Source: Carnegiea gigantea
Taxonomy: Eukaryota > Streptophyta > Magnoliopsida > Caryophyllales > Cactaceae
Reading direction: 5' to 3'
Length of the DNA: 64,000 bases
Assembly: GCA_029747015.1 (NCBI GenBank)
Contig: JAKOGI010000138.1
Span: 463,501 to 527,500 of the forward strand
Position 1 is the stretch's first letter. The number at the start of each line of letters is the position of its first letter. The notes beneath the pieces are model-generated. The model did not search any database and had not been told where the DNA came from. It saw nothing but the letters and a program-made list of their open reading frames with translations. A program made the position numbers and the translations under genes. Shown here in pieces: positions 23,250 through 33,809 of the stretch.

Positions 23250-23529
23250 TGTAATGCCCTAATCCCTCTCGATCGCAGGTCTTACTAATAATGGCGTCAA
23301 GGATCATCGACTAGCCCCACAAATCTTCACAAATCTTTCCGGCGTACTTCGTCCTCACTCACACGCTGCCTGAGAAACTTCCCAAGAGGTCACTCATCGC
23401 AAGATTACTTCCCAGCAAGCACGCTTAACTGTGGAGTTCTTAAGAGTGGACTTCTCGAAAAGAAAGGTACACCTTTGGTGATATAAGTAGTCACTTTGAT
23501 CCCTTTTAAGCTACACTCGAGGTGTTACA
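23250..23529 (-). repeat. Cassandra 5' LTR, 280 bp
   Basis: It starts TGTAACACC at 23529 and ends GGCATTACA at 23250. Canonical ends are intact. Confidence 0.9.
23376..23440 (-). promoter_or_regulatory. 5S rRNA-like internal promoter in Cassandra 5' LTR
   Basis: The minus strand has AGAACTCCACAGTTAAGCGTG then GATGAGTGACCTCTTGGGAA. Box A is closer to genuine 5S than in the other LTR, whereas box C has two changes. Confidence 0.85.
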
Positions 23530-23534
23530 TAGAT

Positions 23535-23592
23535 GGACAAGGGGTTTGAGTAGGACCCATAAACGGCAAGTTCTTGAAGCGTTACTATCCTT
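23535..23592 (+). pseudogene. Last codons of the Tat pol gene after the Cassandra insertion
   Basis: Directly after the duplicated tagat the frame reads GQGV-stop-VGPINGKFLKRYYP and stops at about 23592. GPINGKFLKRYYP is the usual end of Tat integrase. Taking out Cassandra and one copy of the duplication restores phase. Confidence 0.85.
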
Positions 23593-23649
23593 AAAATAGG
23601 ATGTTGTAAAACTCCTAAGTAAGAGCCTAAACTGCTCGTTTTTTCAAGT

Positions 23650-23880
23650 TAAATTCCTTTATATTACTCTTGGACTGCAAGAGTATAAACTGTGAATGGC
23701 AAAAACAAACTCAAATAAAAAATGTTTGTAATTCTCCTGGCCCACAAGAGTATAAAATGTGAATGGCAAAAACAAACTCAAAGAAAAAATCTTTGTAATA
23801 CTTATGGCCTGCAAGAGCATAAACTGTGCACGTCAAAACAAATATATAAAAAAATACTTTGTTGAACTACGTGATGACTT
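23650..23880. repeat. Three tandem copies of a 67-bp unit
   Basis: The word caagagtataaactgtgaatggcaaa starts copies at 23678, 23745 and (diverged) 23812, exactly 67 bp apart. It lies between pol and the antisense ORF. Confidence 0.9.
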
Positions 23881-24065
23881 GATCTTATTGGAAATTACAA
23901 TGTTTCTATAAGTACTTAGCAACTTGGTAACCAAATCACCAAGTACAGTCAAACATAATAAAAGGGAATAGTAAGGGGGCAGCCAAATTTCATATGAAGG
24001 AGGGCACAAAGTCTATTACAAATGTTTATTACAAAAAAAGGAGAAAGAATAAAAGAAGTTGAGTG

Positions 24066-25452
24066 ATACATCAGTTGGTGTCCACCAAGTGTCAGGATTG
24101 AGTGAGGATTGCAGTGCTAGCATGACTTGTTCATGCCTCTCCAACTCCTTTGCATCATCAGGCAAAAGAGTTGACACCATCTCAAGGTAGGCAAGAGCTT
24201 TGGATCTTACATCAACTTCCTACTCAACAGCCTCCAGTAGGGAAGATTAGACCTGGGCGTTGCCCTTAAGCTGACACTCCTCTTCCCGGGCAAGACGAAG
24301 CGCATCCTCCAAATCAACAATCTTCTGCTCCACTACCTTGAGTTTCTTTGTCGAGGCACTGAGATCTGCGCGGACCGTGGCAAGAAGTGAGGGCATACGA
24401 TCGACCTGCTTAGTGCACAAGGCCTTCTCCTTTGCCACATCATTTGGGTGGCAGCATGAGGAAGCTGCTTTCTTTAATGATAAGAAAGCCGATACAACAC
24501 TCCTATAATCCTCCACTTTCTTCCTCAAAGGGGTTGGGTCTCCACAAAGCTGCTCAATCCCCTTATAAATCATTGGGGCACCTTGAAGTTTTCCCTCTAC
24601 TTCATCAAATTTCGTATTCTTCAACCTACTCAAGTACTCGGACCCCATCACTCGTATGGCAGCGATGAATATACTTTAGGAGCTAGGTCTGGGATAGAAA
24701 GAAGTAGTGGAGGAAGCAGCAACATAAGAGTGTCTTCCTTTCGAACCCCCAGAAGTGCTAACATCAGTAGTAGTAGAGAGTAACCCCCTCGTGGCTACCT
24801 CAAGAGAGTTGGGTCTATCAACTGAATATTGGCTTTGGGTTGCTGATGTACGCAAGGCCTCTGTTCCTTTGGAAGCTGGACTCCCAAACTTGTGGGGTGA
24901 TGTCTGCCTCCTCACAATTGCAATATCCTTGCCTATGCATGAGGTTGCCTTCGGTGCATATGATCTAGCAGTACGGTTAACATCCTCGAGTAACTGCTCG
25001 TCGACAATGGGTGTAGCCTCTTGTGCTAGGTCAAACTCGCCAATCTGGCAAAAAAGAATAAGGGTTAAACAAGATACATATGGAATCATTCTGTACTAAT
25101 TAAAAAAAAAAAAAAACCAAAGGAACAAGGGAAAAGAAAATGACAATAAAAAAGATGAAGGAAGGAAGTGCACGTCCTCAAGATTGGCTGGCCCACCTGA
25201 GCAGCTCTGGACGTCATCAAAAAAGTCATCCCTAAGGTTGACTCTAGCATCTCTGTGGGTCACAGTCTCGCGCCCCCAATGTCTAAAGTTCGCCTCAGAC
25301 TCTGGCTCGCTATCACTACCCGGTGACAGACCTCGCTTTCTATCAGCGAGGTGAACTCCCGGGGGCCCATGAGCATCATCACTAGACTTCGGTCCCTCAG
25401 CATCTAAATCTGCCATAGGATCCTTTCCTTTCTTCCCACTAGCCTTTTTCAC
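24066..25452 (-). pseudogene. Antisense ORF, C-terminal coiled-coil half
   Basis: Minus-strand frames at 25452-25096, 25089-24676 and 24651-24247 form one acidic and helical tail. An exon-like segment with DPMADLDAEGPKSSDDAHG is followed by a T-rich interval with an acceptor-like tttgccag before IGEFDLAQEATPI (near 25050), which could be an intron. Then come Ser/Thr-rich sequence and a coiled coil (STKKLKVVEQKIVDLEDAL, 24300-24360). A further helical block continues to about 24066. It follows the PMD-like half of the same antisense gene. Function unknown. Confidence 0.6.
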
Positions 25453-25549
25453 TAAGCCGACCTTTGCATCCTTGTCTTGCTTGGATGAATTTGCTTCCGT
25501 ACTCTTCTACAGCATGGAAGCATTAGATTGAAGGTTATTAATGGTCACC

Positions 25550-27198
25550 TTAGACCACCAAATCTTGTAAGCTGAGGAGATATATTGGCTTAATGTGAAG
25601 GAGCAACAAGGAAGAACACCCTGAGACATAGTCCCCAAGAATAGGAGCTGCTTCCAATATAGAAGGTGTCATAATATGAAACCACCTGGGTGCAAGGATC
25701 CTCAAGAAGCACGCCAGGAATCCCCTTGCAGAACCCAAACTACCTGCTGGACCGATGTAGGCTGTAGGGTTCGGAATAGAAGGTCGTACCCCAGCGAGTA
25801 GGAAGGAAACCATCTCGAAGAGAGATCGGGTAGCCTGACTTATCCTCATCCAAATCTCCATCATCGATAAGGATCTCTGATCGGGTTCTTCCCAACATTA
25901 GACATCCCCGGTCAGAGACTATAAGCTTACGAGCATCCCCAATGTCGTTGCGAGTCATTTGTGACCTGGAGTAGCACACCATCAAAGGACCCGGAGGGGG
26001 AGGCTTCAACACATGGTGAGTCTTGAAATAGTGGGTAAGCCATCCATGTAGGTAGTGGCAGGGAAAGCATGACCGTGAATAGGAAGGCTTCGCAGCCTTA
26101 GTAATTTCATTAAGGCCACGGTAGATGCTTGCTAGCACAGGGTTTGCTAGATTGAAAATGATACCAGATGTCGTCAAAGCTGGCAACCTCAAAAGTGCCC
26201 GGGCGAATGAACTTCTCCCCGGTCTCAAGAAGTACAAAAGCGCACGGCCAGCATGACAAGAACGCGGCAAGATATGTGCTCTCCCTCTTTTCCTTGGGAA
26301 CCCCTGGGCTTCTGAAGACGTTCAACTCATCAGGACTCCAACAGAGATCTTGAGGCTGAATCTGGCCTCTAGGATTTTGCGTCCTTATGGGAGTCGAGCT
26401 ACAAGGGCGACCCAGTGTTGGTGGATTATGGATAAGCTTCTTCTTACACTAGAAATCAATCTAAGCTTTAGCACTAATGCCTTTCTCACAGATAAGCATC
26501 TTTTCCAAGCTTCTAAAAGCAGCAAACAGGAATTTGCAAGAAGATGGGATAGTCTTCAAATTCTGCTTGTCCCGATACTCAAAAGCTTGGATGCTAGGGA
26601 TACCATCATCATAAATCTTACCATTGATTGGGAACCCGCCAAGCTTGTGCACGTCCCACAGGGAGATGGACATCTCTCCAGATATGGTGTGAAGAGTGTT
26701 AGTGGTAGGACACCAACTCTCATACAAGGCGCGCAAAACATGTATGTCGCGGCTGTAGGAGTAGAGCGAGGCATACACCGCCTAGTGTAAGGCACATCTC
26801 CGCAGACGCGCCTCAAAACAAGAGAGCACGTTCTCTGTCCATACCCAGTACAAGGGAATGTAGCCAAAATCTCCATAAGAAACCATGTATGAGCCCCATC
26901 TGGATTGCCCAGATATAATGCGGTGCCCGAGTATAGGAAATTCGTTGAGAAGGCTGGACTTATCGTGATACACTCTTTGCATGAAGTACCCAACTGAATC
27001 ATGCTCCATACCTTTTTCCACTCGGATGGAAAACTTAGGAGGAAAGAACGATGGCTCTATAGCAGGTGCCTGATTAGCCTTCAGCCTCCTCAAAAAATGG
27101 TAGACTCGGAAGTAACTCCCTGACTGGGGTTTGTCATCTTTCTTATCCATAATAGAAAGAAAACGTTTGCCGTCACGCTGAAATTGCTTAAGATGCAC
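25550..27198 (-). pseudogene. Antisense ORF of the Tat element, plant-mobile-domain-like half
   Basis: From 27198 the minus strand reads RDGKRFLSIMDKKDD, then after one TAG (26782-26784) the same frame gives YASLYSYSRDIHVLRALYES, WCPTTNTLHTISGEMSISLW, DVHKLGGFPINGK, and near 26290 KRESTYLAAFLSCWPCAFVL with RPGTFEVAS. A frame shift near 26160 leads to NPVLASIYRGLNEI and HGWLTHYFKTHHVL. The GEMSISLWD and YLAAFLSCWLC-type blocks are hallmarks of the plant mobile domain family shared by transposases and some host proteins. Antisense extra ORFs between pol and the 3' LTR are known from Tat elements. The 85-bp array lies immediately upstream of it. Confidence 0.75.
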
Positions 27199-27395
27199 TA
27201 TTATAAATCACCTGAAAATAGAAGAAAGCACAAAGTTAGTTTCTTTTTCAGGAAGGAATAGTTTCTTTTTCAGGAAGGAAATCAGCAAACAAAACGACAT
27301 CAAGGGAAAATAAGTACTAAAGAAGGGAGAAGCATGAAGGAAAGTCATTTAAAATATTGGTTCTCAGCCACCCGGCTGCTCCTCGTCGCTCGTAC

Positions 27396-27900
27396 CACTT
27401 TCATACTTGTAGGTATCCGTTCTAGGCACCAAAGACCTAGCGGTGAACCATTTCGCAAGTGGTTCTTCAAGTCTTCATACCACTTTTATGCGTGTAGGTA
27501 TCTGTTCTAGGCACCAAAGGCCTAGCGGCGAACCATTTTGCAAGTGGTTCTTCAAGTTTTCATGCCACTTTTATGTATGTAGGTATCCGTTCTAGGCACC
27601 AAGGGCCTAGTGGGGAACCATTTCGCAAGTGGTTCTTTAAGTCTTCACACCACTTTCATACGTGTAGGTATCCGTTCTAGGCACCAAGGACCTAACAGCG
27701 AACCATTTCGTAAGTGGTTCTTCAAGTCTTCATACCTCTTTTATGCATATAGGTATCCGTTCGGGGCACCAAAGGCCTAGCGGTGAACCATTCACAAGTG
27801 GTTCTTCAAGTCTTCGTACCACTTTTAACCGTATAGGTTTCCGTTCTAAGCACCAAAGGCCTAGTGGCAAACCATTTTGCAAGTGGTTCTTCAAGTGGTT
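27396..27900. repeat. Tandem array, six copies of an 85-bp unit
   Basis: The word aggtatccgttctaggcacc starts copies at 27411, 27496, 27581, 27666, 27751 and 27835 (steps of 85, last 84). Each unit holds the near-palindrome aaccatttcgcaagtggtt. It is positioned upstream of the antisense ORF on the minus strand, so a promoter role is possible but unproven. Confidence 0.92.
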
Positions 27901-29888
27901 TTATGACCTGCACAAGCAACGGTACAAATGCAACAAAAAAAGAGGGAAGGGTCTTAGTATAGAAAAAAATCAAGCACAAGCAATATAAAATGCGATTTTT
28001 CAACAAGTAAGCATGATGTTGTGCCAGCAATGAATACCACCTTTCAACAAATAAACATGAGGTTGCGACATGAGAGAATACGACAGTAAATGAATGTGAT
28101 GCTATGACGGCACAAACAAGTGTGAGAAGACTTTTCAGGCTAATATAGTGGCTTCCTTTGGATTTATTTCAGCCAGAGTTACCACCTTTATTACTCATGG
28201 TCATAAAAAAAAAAAAAAAGGCAAGTCCTTCAAGACCAAGACACAACATTACAAATTTCAATAAAAGGCCAAGTCACAAGCAACCCAGGGCTTATGAGCA
28301 AAAAAAAAAAAAAATTTGTCCTCATTTTACGCATAGCCTGGCCACACAAAAAAATTCTTTACTCCAAAAGATTGCTATTCAATCCGCCCAAGAAAAGAAA
28401 AGAAGAACTTGACTTTCACATTCAAGGAAAATGATCAAGGTTAGCATATGAGGAAACAAAAGAAGAATGGAAAGGTCTTTAATCTAAGTTGACAAAGCAT
28501 ATGGGAGACCAAGACAGGACTATTCTAAATAGCAACAAAAGTAACGAATGTGCTAGCAAAAGAGTAAGGCAACACCTTGGTAAAAATTGGCATTAAAGCT
28601 TTAATCTTTTTCACTCTTCCTTTCTCTTCTCTGTGAAACACGCAACCGTGAAATGCATCAAATGTTGGCTTGCCCCATCAAATGCACAACCATCATGACA
28701 CTAACCCAGAAAAGCCTATTCCTCTCATGGCACTAACCCACCAAAAAAAAAGCAAACAGAGCTCGAAGGACTTAGCACATTCAAGCCGCACAAACAAAAA
28801 AATTGGTCATAAGTTTGACTCATTTGATGAAGTCAACATGAAGAATGTACGTGTGATCCGAAAGGTTAGATCTTTTATGCTTAGGCAAACTAAGTCATAG
28901 TAGTAATGCTGGAGAAAGCTTACTCTTTCAAAAAAGAAAATGAAGCCAAAAAAGGAGGAAGGACTTGAAAGTTTGTACCTTGGAGCTAGCCACAAGCACT
29001 AGAGCAACACAAGGTGTTAACCAAGAAACTAGATGGTGTAAAGAACACGCCTTGGGAGAAGCTCGTGTTGTCAACTAGCAGTAGCAATAGGGCGTTCTAG
29101 CGTCAGGGTGTAGAGGTTGTTTTCAGGTTCCTGGTTGCCAAGAGGTAGAAGAAGGGCTGAGCTATGCAAGAAGAGAGAGGAGCAAGGGCCTCACATAAGC
29201 TACGCGTGCTTTTTAAATGAAGTAAAGCTAATCTGGGCCAAGCTCGGCAAAACAGACCAAGGAACTAGGCTCGGTCCACACAAAAAAAGGGGGTAAGGCA
29301 CATGCCCAGCAAGTGAGTTTAAGTGAAATCAGCAGGCTAGCCCAGGTGAGTGAAATGTAGTCCAACCTAGCCCACGCACGAATAAAACCAAAAAAAAAAA
29401 GAAGATAAGACTGGTCCGTTTAGCTGGAAAAAAGAAAGAAAAGGGAAAGGAGAAACAGGCCTAGCCCGTAAGGAGAGAAAAGAAAGAAAAGTTAAAGGCC
29501 GGTCCAGCCTTACTCGGAAAGGCAAAGAAACAGGCTTGGTCCACGCAAAAAAAAAAAAAAAGAGAAAAGGAAAAAGGCAAGTCTACGTTGCTATCTGGGC
29601 CGCCAAGATTGTAAAAGTCTAGCCTAATGCAACTTAGGTCTTTTCTTCCACCATTCCATATGATCCAGCCCACTTTTCTCCCAACTCCTTAAAAAGAAAA
29701 AAAAGGATTATATTTATTAAACTTTCAAATTTTTTCAATAAAGCATGTTGAAATTCTATTCAATCATTTGTTGTGGGAGAAAAATATCGGGTGAAGGTCA
29801 TGAAGAAAACGGGCCGCATGTGCTTTAAGAAAACAAATATCGAGACGTCGGTCACCTTTAAACAACAAGTCCTGTACGTGACCTTATC
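27901..29888. other. Non-coding 3' region of the Tat element
   Basis: The region is A-rich with several poly-A runs (28203, 28301, 28743, 29549) and degenerate GGCTAGCCCAGG/GGCTCGGTCCA words around 29230-29560. I see no supported gene. Confidence 0.5.
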
Positions 29889-29901
29889 TCAGGGGGCAAT
29901 T
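29889..29901 (+). other. Polypurine tract of the Tat element
   Basis: The run ctcagggggcaat immediately precedes the TGTAGG start of the 3' LTR. Confidence 0.7.
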
Positions 29902-30632
29902 TGTAGGCACTAAAAAATTATACGTGTCGTACCAAAATTAAATTAAATTAATTATCTAGGTCAACCCTTTTAATTAATTCAATCAGACCCAAAAGACTCA
30001 CAAGCCAGGTCCAAAGGACTCTCAAGTCAAGCCCAATACGAAGTCCAAATGACTTCTAAGTCAAAACTTAGTTAAAACTCAGGTCAAAGCCCAAATCAAG
30101 GTTCAATACGACTACCGAGTGAAGTTACGACCTAAAACCCGAACGACTTCCAAGTCAAGAAGTGGTCAAAACTAGGTCAAAGTTAAAGTCAAAGTCAAAG
30201 GTTAAGACCTAAATTGACTTCCATGTCAAACATCAAACGGCTCTCAAGTCAGCATCCGATCAAAGCTCAAGGCGACTTCCACGTCAATGCCCGGCCTAAA
30301 CCCGAGAGATTCCCAAGTCAAAGTCAAAGTCAAAGTCAAAGTCAAAGTCAAAATTAAAGTCAAAACATTTTAGGACGAGGCCTGATTTAAAGGCCCAAAA
30401 CCCAAGTCAAGGCCCATCTTGACTTTTAAGGGAGAGAGAGAAGCTTGCCTATAAATAGGACCCTACCCCTCTTGATTCAAAGTTTGGAAAATCCATCTAA
30501 GAGGAGAAGAATCAGAGGATCATACATGTTGTATTCATAGAGATTGTACCCTTACATTCAAATCAATACAGAGATTCAATATTGTATCTAAATTCTTATC
30601 TAATTCATTTCGACTTGATGTTTGTGTTTACA
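29902..30632 (+). repeat. 3' LTR of the Tat element, 731 bp
   Basis: It starts TGTAGGCACT and ends TTTACA before the duplicated cattt. The (gtcaaa)n run at 30315-30365 is longer than in the 5' LTR, which explains part of the 29-bp length difference. Confidence 0.93.
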
Positions 30633-30637
30633 CATTT

Positions 30638-32172
30638 AATTAAGAAAAGAATATCATATTTTCATAAAATAAATATGGTTTTCCCCTTTTGTTCCCTTTT
30701 TTCTAGGAGAGAGCTACATTTTTGTTGTTGTCATACTTGCAATTAATTAGAATTTCATCGGTATAGAAGTGTGCACCAATAGCCAACAACAGAAAAAAAT
30801 GATTTGGATGAAATTTTCATGTCATGCCAAACAAATAACAATAGAACCAAAGCTAGGGAACAGAAAGGAATGCAACTAAAAAATATCTATAAAATAAAAT
30901 CAGAAGTTTTTTTTTAGTTTTGAAATATTTAATGCTAATATTTTAAAAAATGAATGATGATTTTTAAGGGAATGAACACCTACTTATTTTGAAAATAAAT
31001 ATAGTTTTTGAAAATGAATACTCGGCCCCCAGTCCCCCCTTGTTTTCGTATTCATTTTGTCAACTAATAATGTTCATTTTTAACATTATTGATATTCAAA
31101 TTTTAACTAATAATGCTTCTTGAAATACTCTTTAACTAACTTAGCAACTGCCATGTGTAAATCTTATCATTATTTTATATGATATATACATCAGAAGCTT
31201 ATATTCATTTTTTAGATGATTATTCATTTTCCTTCAAAAACATATTAATTTTCACAAAATTAAGAGTACTAAGTTACTCGTCCTTTCATATTTATTCAAA
31301 TTTTTTAAAACAAATTCATCACTTTCTTTTACAATTCTTTTATGGAATCAATCTCACCTTGTTTCATGGAAAAAAACACCTTGGGCCTGAATGCCTGAAG
31401 CCCCATACCCACCCCCCAAACGAACAACTATCTAAGCAATAACACCATATCAAACTTGTTTATCAATGTCTGCTACTTAAGCCACTGGGGGTTCACTGCA
31501 ACCGACAACACCATAGCATTATTTTCTATTGCCATCCATTTGTTACTATCCAAAGTCAAAAAATTGAACCATACAATTGAATTTTTCCTAGTCTGAACAA
31601 ACTGAACCCTAAAATTCGAATTTTGCTGAATTTGAACAATATCGTGATAATTCATATTTCGCAACAACCACTCATTATAATTTACATTCTAATACGAATT
31701 CATGCGTAATGCTAAATTGATTTTAACCAAATTGGATGATGAAATTGAATTTTGAGTAACAAAGACAGGAACATAGAGGTCCAAAAGTGGTGCTTTAGTG
31801 AGAAGAGAGGGAGTGAAACAACATAGGAGCACATAGAAAATGGGTGGAGCAAAGAGATGGAATGAAACATAGGGTTATAGATAGTCACCATTTGCTAAAG
31901 CTTGTGAAAGGCTGAGCAGGTAAAAGAGAGAAAGGAAATAGGGCATGGATAGTTAATAAACAAGCAAGTGAAGCAACCAAGCCTTGAAATGGAGTAAAGC
32001 AAGAAAGCAAAATGACAACTTCACCATTAATGATGCCCCACTTATGACATTTGTTGTGGTTTGAACTATAGCCTTTGGATCAGAAAATGCGGCTCAAATG
32101 CGAGTTGGACCACAAAATGATTTTGCGCTGTGCAACACATTTGCACTTAATCTTAACCCTCCTTTCTCGCTC
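30638..32172. other. AT-rich flanking DNA, no gene seen
   Basis: This continues the pre-insertion DNA of 13193-14680. The AAATGAATAT-type words appear first in the forward sense and, from about 31045, mostly as the complement (TATTCATTTT). Short reading frames such as 31473-31667 minus have no recognisable domain. Confidence 0.45.
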
Positions 32173-32217
32173 TATATATATATATATATATTATTATATA
32201 TATATATATATATATAT

Positions 32218-32274
<57 letters not shown>

Positions 32275-32285
32275 TATATATATGT

Positions 32286-32317
<32 letters not shown>

Positions 32318-32421
32318 GTATGTATGTATATATATATATTATATATATATATATATATACACATATATATATATATATATTATATATATATATATATAGG
32401 TGTATGTGTATAATATATATC

Positions 32422-32466
<45 letters not shown>
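32173..32466. repeat. (TA)n microsatellite left of the gypsy element
   Basis: About 295 bp of TA repeats with short CA and TATG interruptions. Open frames across it are artefacts of the repeat. Confidence 0.97.
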
Positions 32467-32471
<5 letters not shown>

Positions 32472-33773
32472 TATATAAGAGCACCCAAATGACCAAGCTA
32501 AGTATTTTTGTGGTTTTTATAATTGAGAAAATAAGGAAAAGTAAAAAGGATAGTTTAAGGTTGTGTTTGAGATAATCCTTCCAGAGCCACTCAAACCAAA
32601 CCTTGGGCAATCCCTTAACTCAACTAGGATGCAGAAATTAATCACCACCAAGTTGAGAACGAGGGACCTAGAACACCACTTGAGGATGCCACTCTCAAGA
32701 TATAGAACTAGGGATTTTATAAGGAAGAGAACAAACACTCTTTGTTTAAACTTGCTTTGTATTACTTGAATGACTTGATTTTATGCTAAGCAACTCAATT
32801 TATGGCCTTTATATAGGGTAGGCCTTACATAATGAAAAGACATAACATTTCACGAAAAGATGTAAGGGGAAAAACAAAAAAAACAAGTACACTTTGCTGC
32901 TTGCTTCATTCGGATGTACCTAGGATGAAAAGGTGTGTCTCTTGGTGACTTTAGGTGTGACAAAGAGATAGCAGCAAAAGGAGATCCATGCACCCCTTTA
33001 TTCCACACGTTTAGACCTTGTTAGGGGAGAAAGAACTCAGTTTTGGAGGAGACACAATGCTTCAAAGCCGAAATGGGAGAGAAAGAACCATGTTCACATG
33101 TTTTGTAATTAATGCATTCACACGTGGAGCAACCTCAAATTCCAGGAGGCATATCTCTCTGAATACTCTGCCAAATTCGGTGATCTTGGGCTTGTTGGAA
33201 AGCTCAGGATGTCTAGTTTCCAGGGAATGTAAGTTTACGGCAATTGGATCAGTCTAGCAAAAGTTATGGCCCAAATAGTGAAGGTTATCCAAACTGCCCT
33301 AGGCTAAAATACCGTGTGCTTGTGGGCCTAATTTGACCATCCAAATGAAATTCAATTTGGGTGTGGTTGGTCTTGTTAGAAAGCTGATTCTTTAAGCTTG
33401 AATATGGTGAAGCGTGCAGGAAATTATGCCCTCCAGAGCTTGCTCAAAAAGATGGCCCAAACCGGGTCAATTTTTGGGTGAAGTGCCCAACGCACTATTG
33501 GACTATTTTAGCGCCATTCTGACCAGATTTTGGGCTCCTTTTGCTTCCTTGGAGCTTCCCTTTGCAATGCATGGTAGTCTTGATCCCCATTTGGAAGTCC
33601 CTTTTGAATAAGGTACTTTAAAGTTCAAAACAAACTCCACAAAGTGTCTTATGTCATGGAACTCAAATAATGGGACCAAATATAAGTGTTTCCATGCATG
33701 ATCTCGTTTGGTCATTTCCTCCCTTGAAGTTGAGCTTGAGGAATGAAAATGATGCATATGAAAATATGCATCA
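32467..33773 (-). repeat. 3' LTR of the gag-protease element
   Basis: On the minus strand it starts TGATGCATATTTTCATATGCATCA, itself a palindrome, and ends CTTATATACATCA. A TATA-like ctatataaag (32807-32816) is present. Confidence 0.93.
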
Positions 33774-33809
33774 TACTCCCCGGGTTGTTTGGAGTTTGTC
33801 CTCAAACTC

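Larger units (their letters stand above)
22798..23529 (-). mobile_element. Cassandra TRIM retrotransposon, 732 bp
   Basis: Two 280-bp direct repeats (22798-23077 and 23250-23529) read on the minus strand from TGTAACACC/TATAACAACC to GGCATTACA. They flank about 170 bp that starts with a TGGTATCAAAGCC primer site and ends with an AAGTGGGGTTGA polypurine tract. Flanking tagat at 22793-22797 and 23530-23534 is a perfect 5-bp duplication. Each LTR carries 5S-rRNA-like sequence, the diagnostic feature of Cassandra. There is no coding capacity. It sits in the last codons of the Tat pol gene, antisense to it. Confidence 0.93.
14681..30632 (+). mobile_element. Tat-lineage Ty3/gypsy LTR retrotransposon, about 16 kb
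   Basis: Paired LTRs (14681-15382 and 29902-30632) start TGTAGGCACT and end GTGTTTACA, and are flanked by the perfect duplication cattt (14676-14680 and 30633-30637). Order on the plus strand: primer-site-like sequence, gag, protease, linker, RT, RNase H, a second RNase H and integrase. An antisense ORF, a tandem array and a polypurine tract follow. The second RNase H and the antisense ORF are hallmarks of the plant Tat lineage. A hand count over the first ~145 LTR bases finds about 12 differences, so it is moderately old. All genes carry stops or indels. Confidence 0.92.

Noticed and set aside
22925..23440. Genuine 5S rRNA genes
   Set aside because: The 5S-like sequences are partial, lie in paired 280-bp LTRs with primer site and target duplication, and are therefore Cassandra.
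27396..27900. CRISPR-like regular spacing of the 85-bp repeat
   Set aside because: The whole unit repeats in tandem with no unique spacers, and the context is a plant retrotransposon.
31473..31667. Small minus-strand gene in the AT-rich flank
   Set aside because: 64 codons with no motif, and no support from composition or context.
32173..32466. Long open frames (Tyr-Ile repeats) across TA/CA repeats here and at 37268, 43780, 50059, 52215 and 63074
   Set aside because: Dinucleotide repeats lack stops in most frames; the translations are pure repeat artefacts.
33018..33257. Repeated short frames in both LTRs of the gypsy element (also 36513-36710)
   Set aside because: They occur in LTR DNA, differ in length between the two copies and have no domain.
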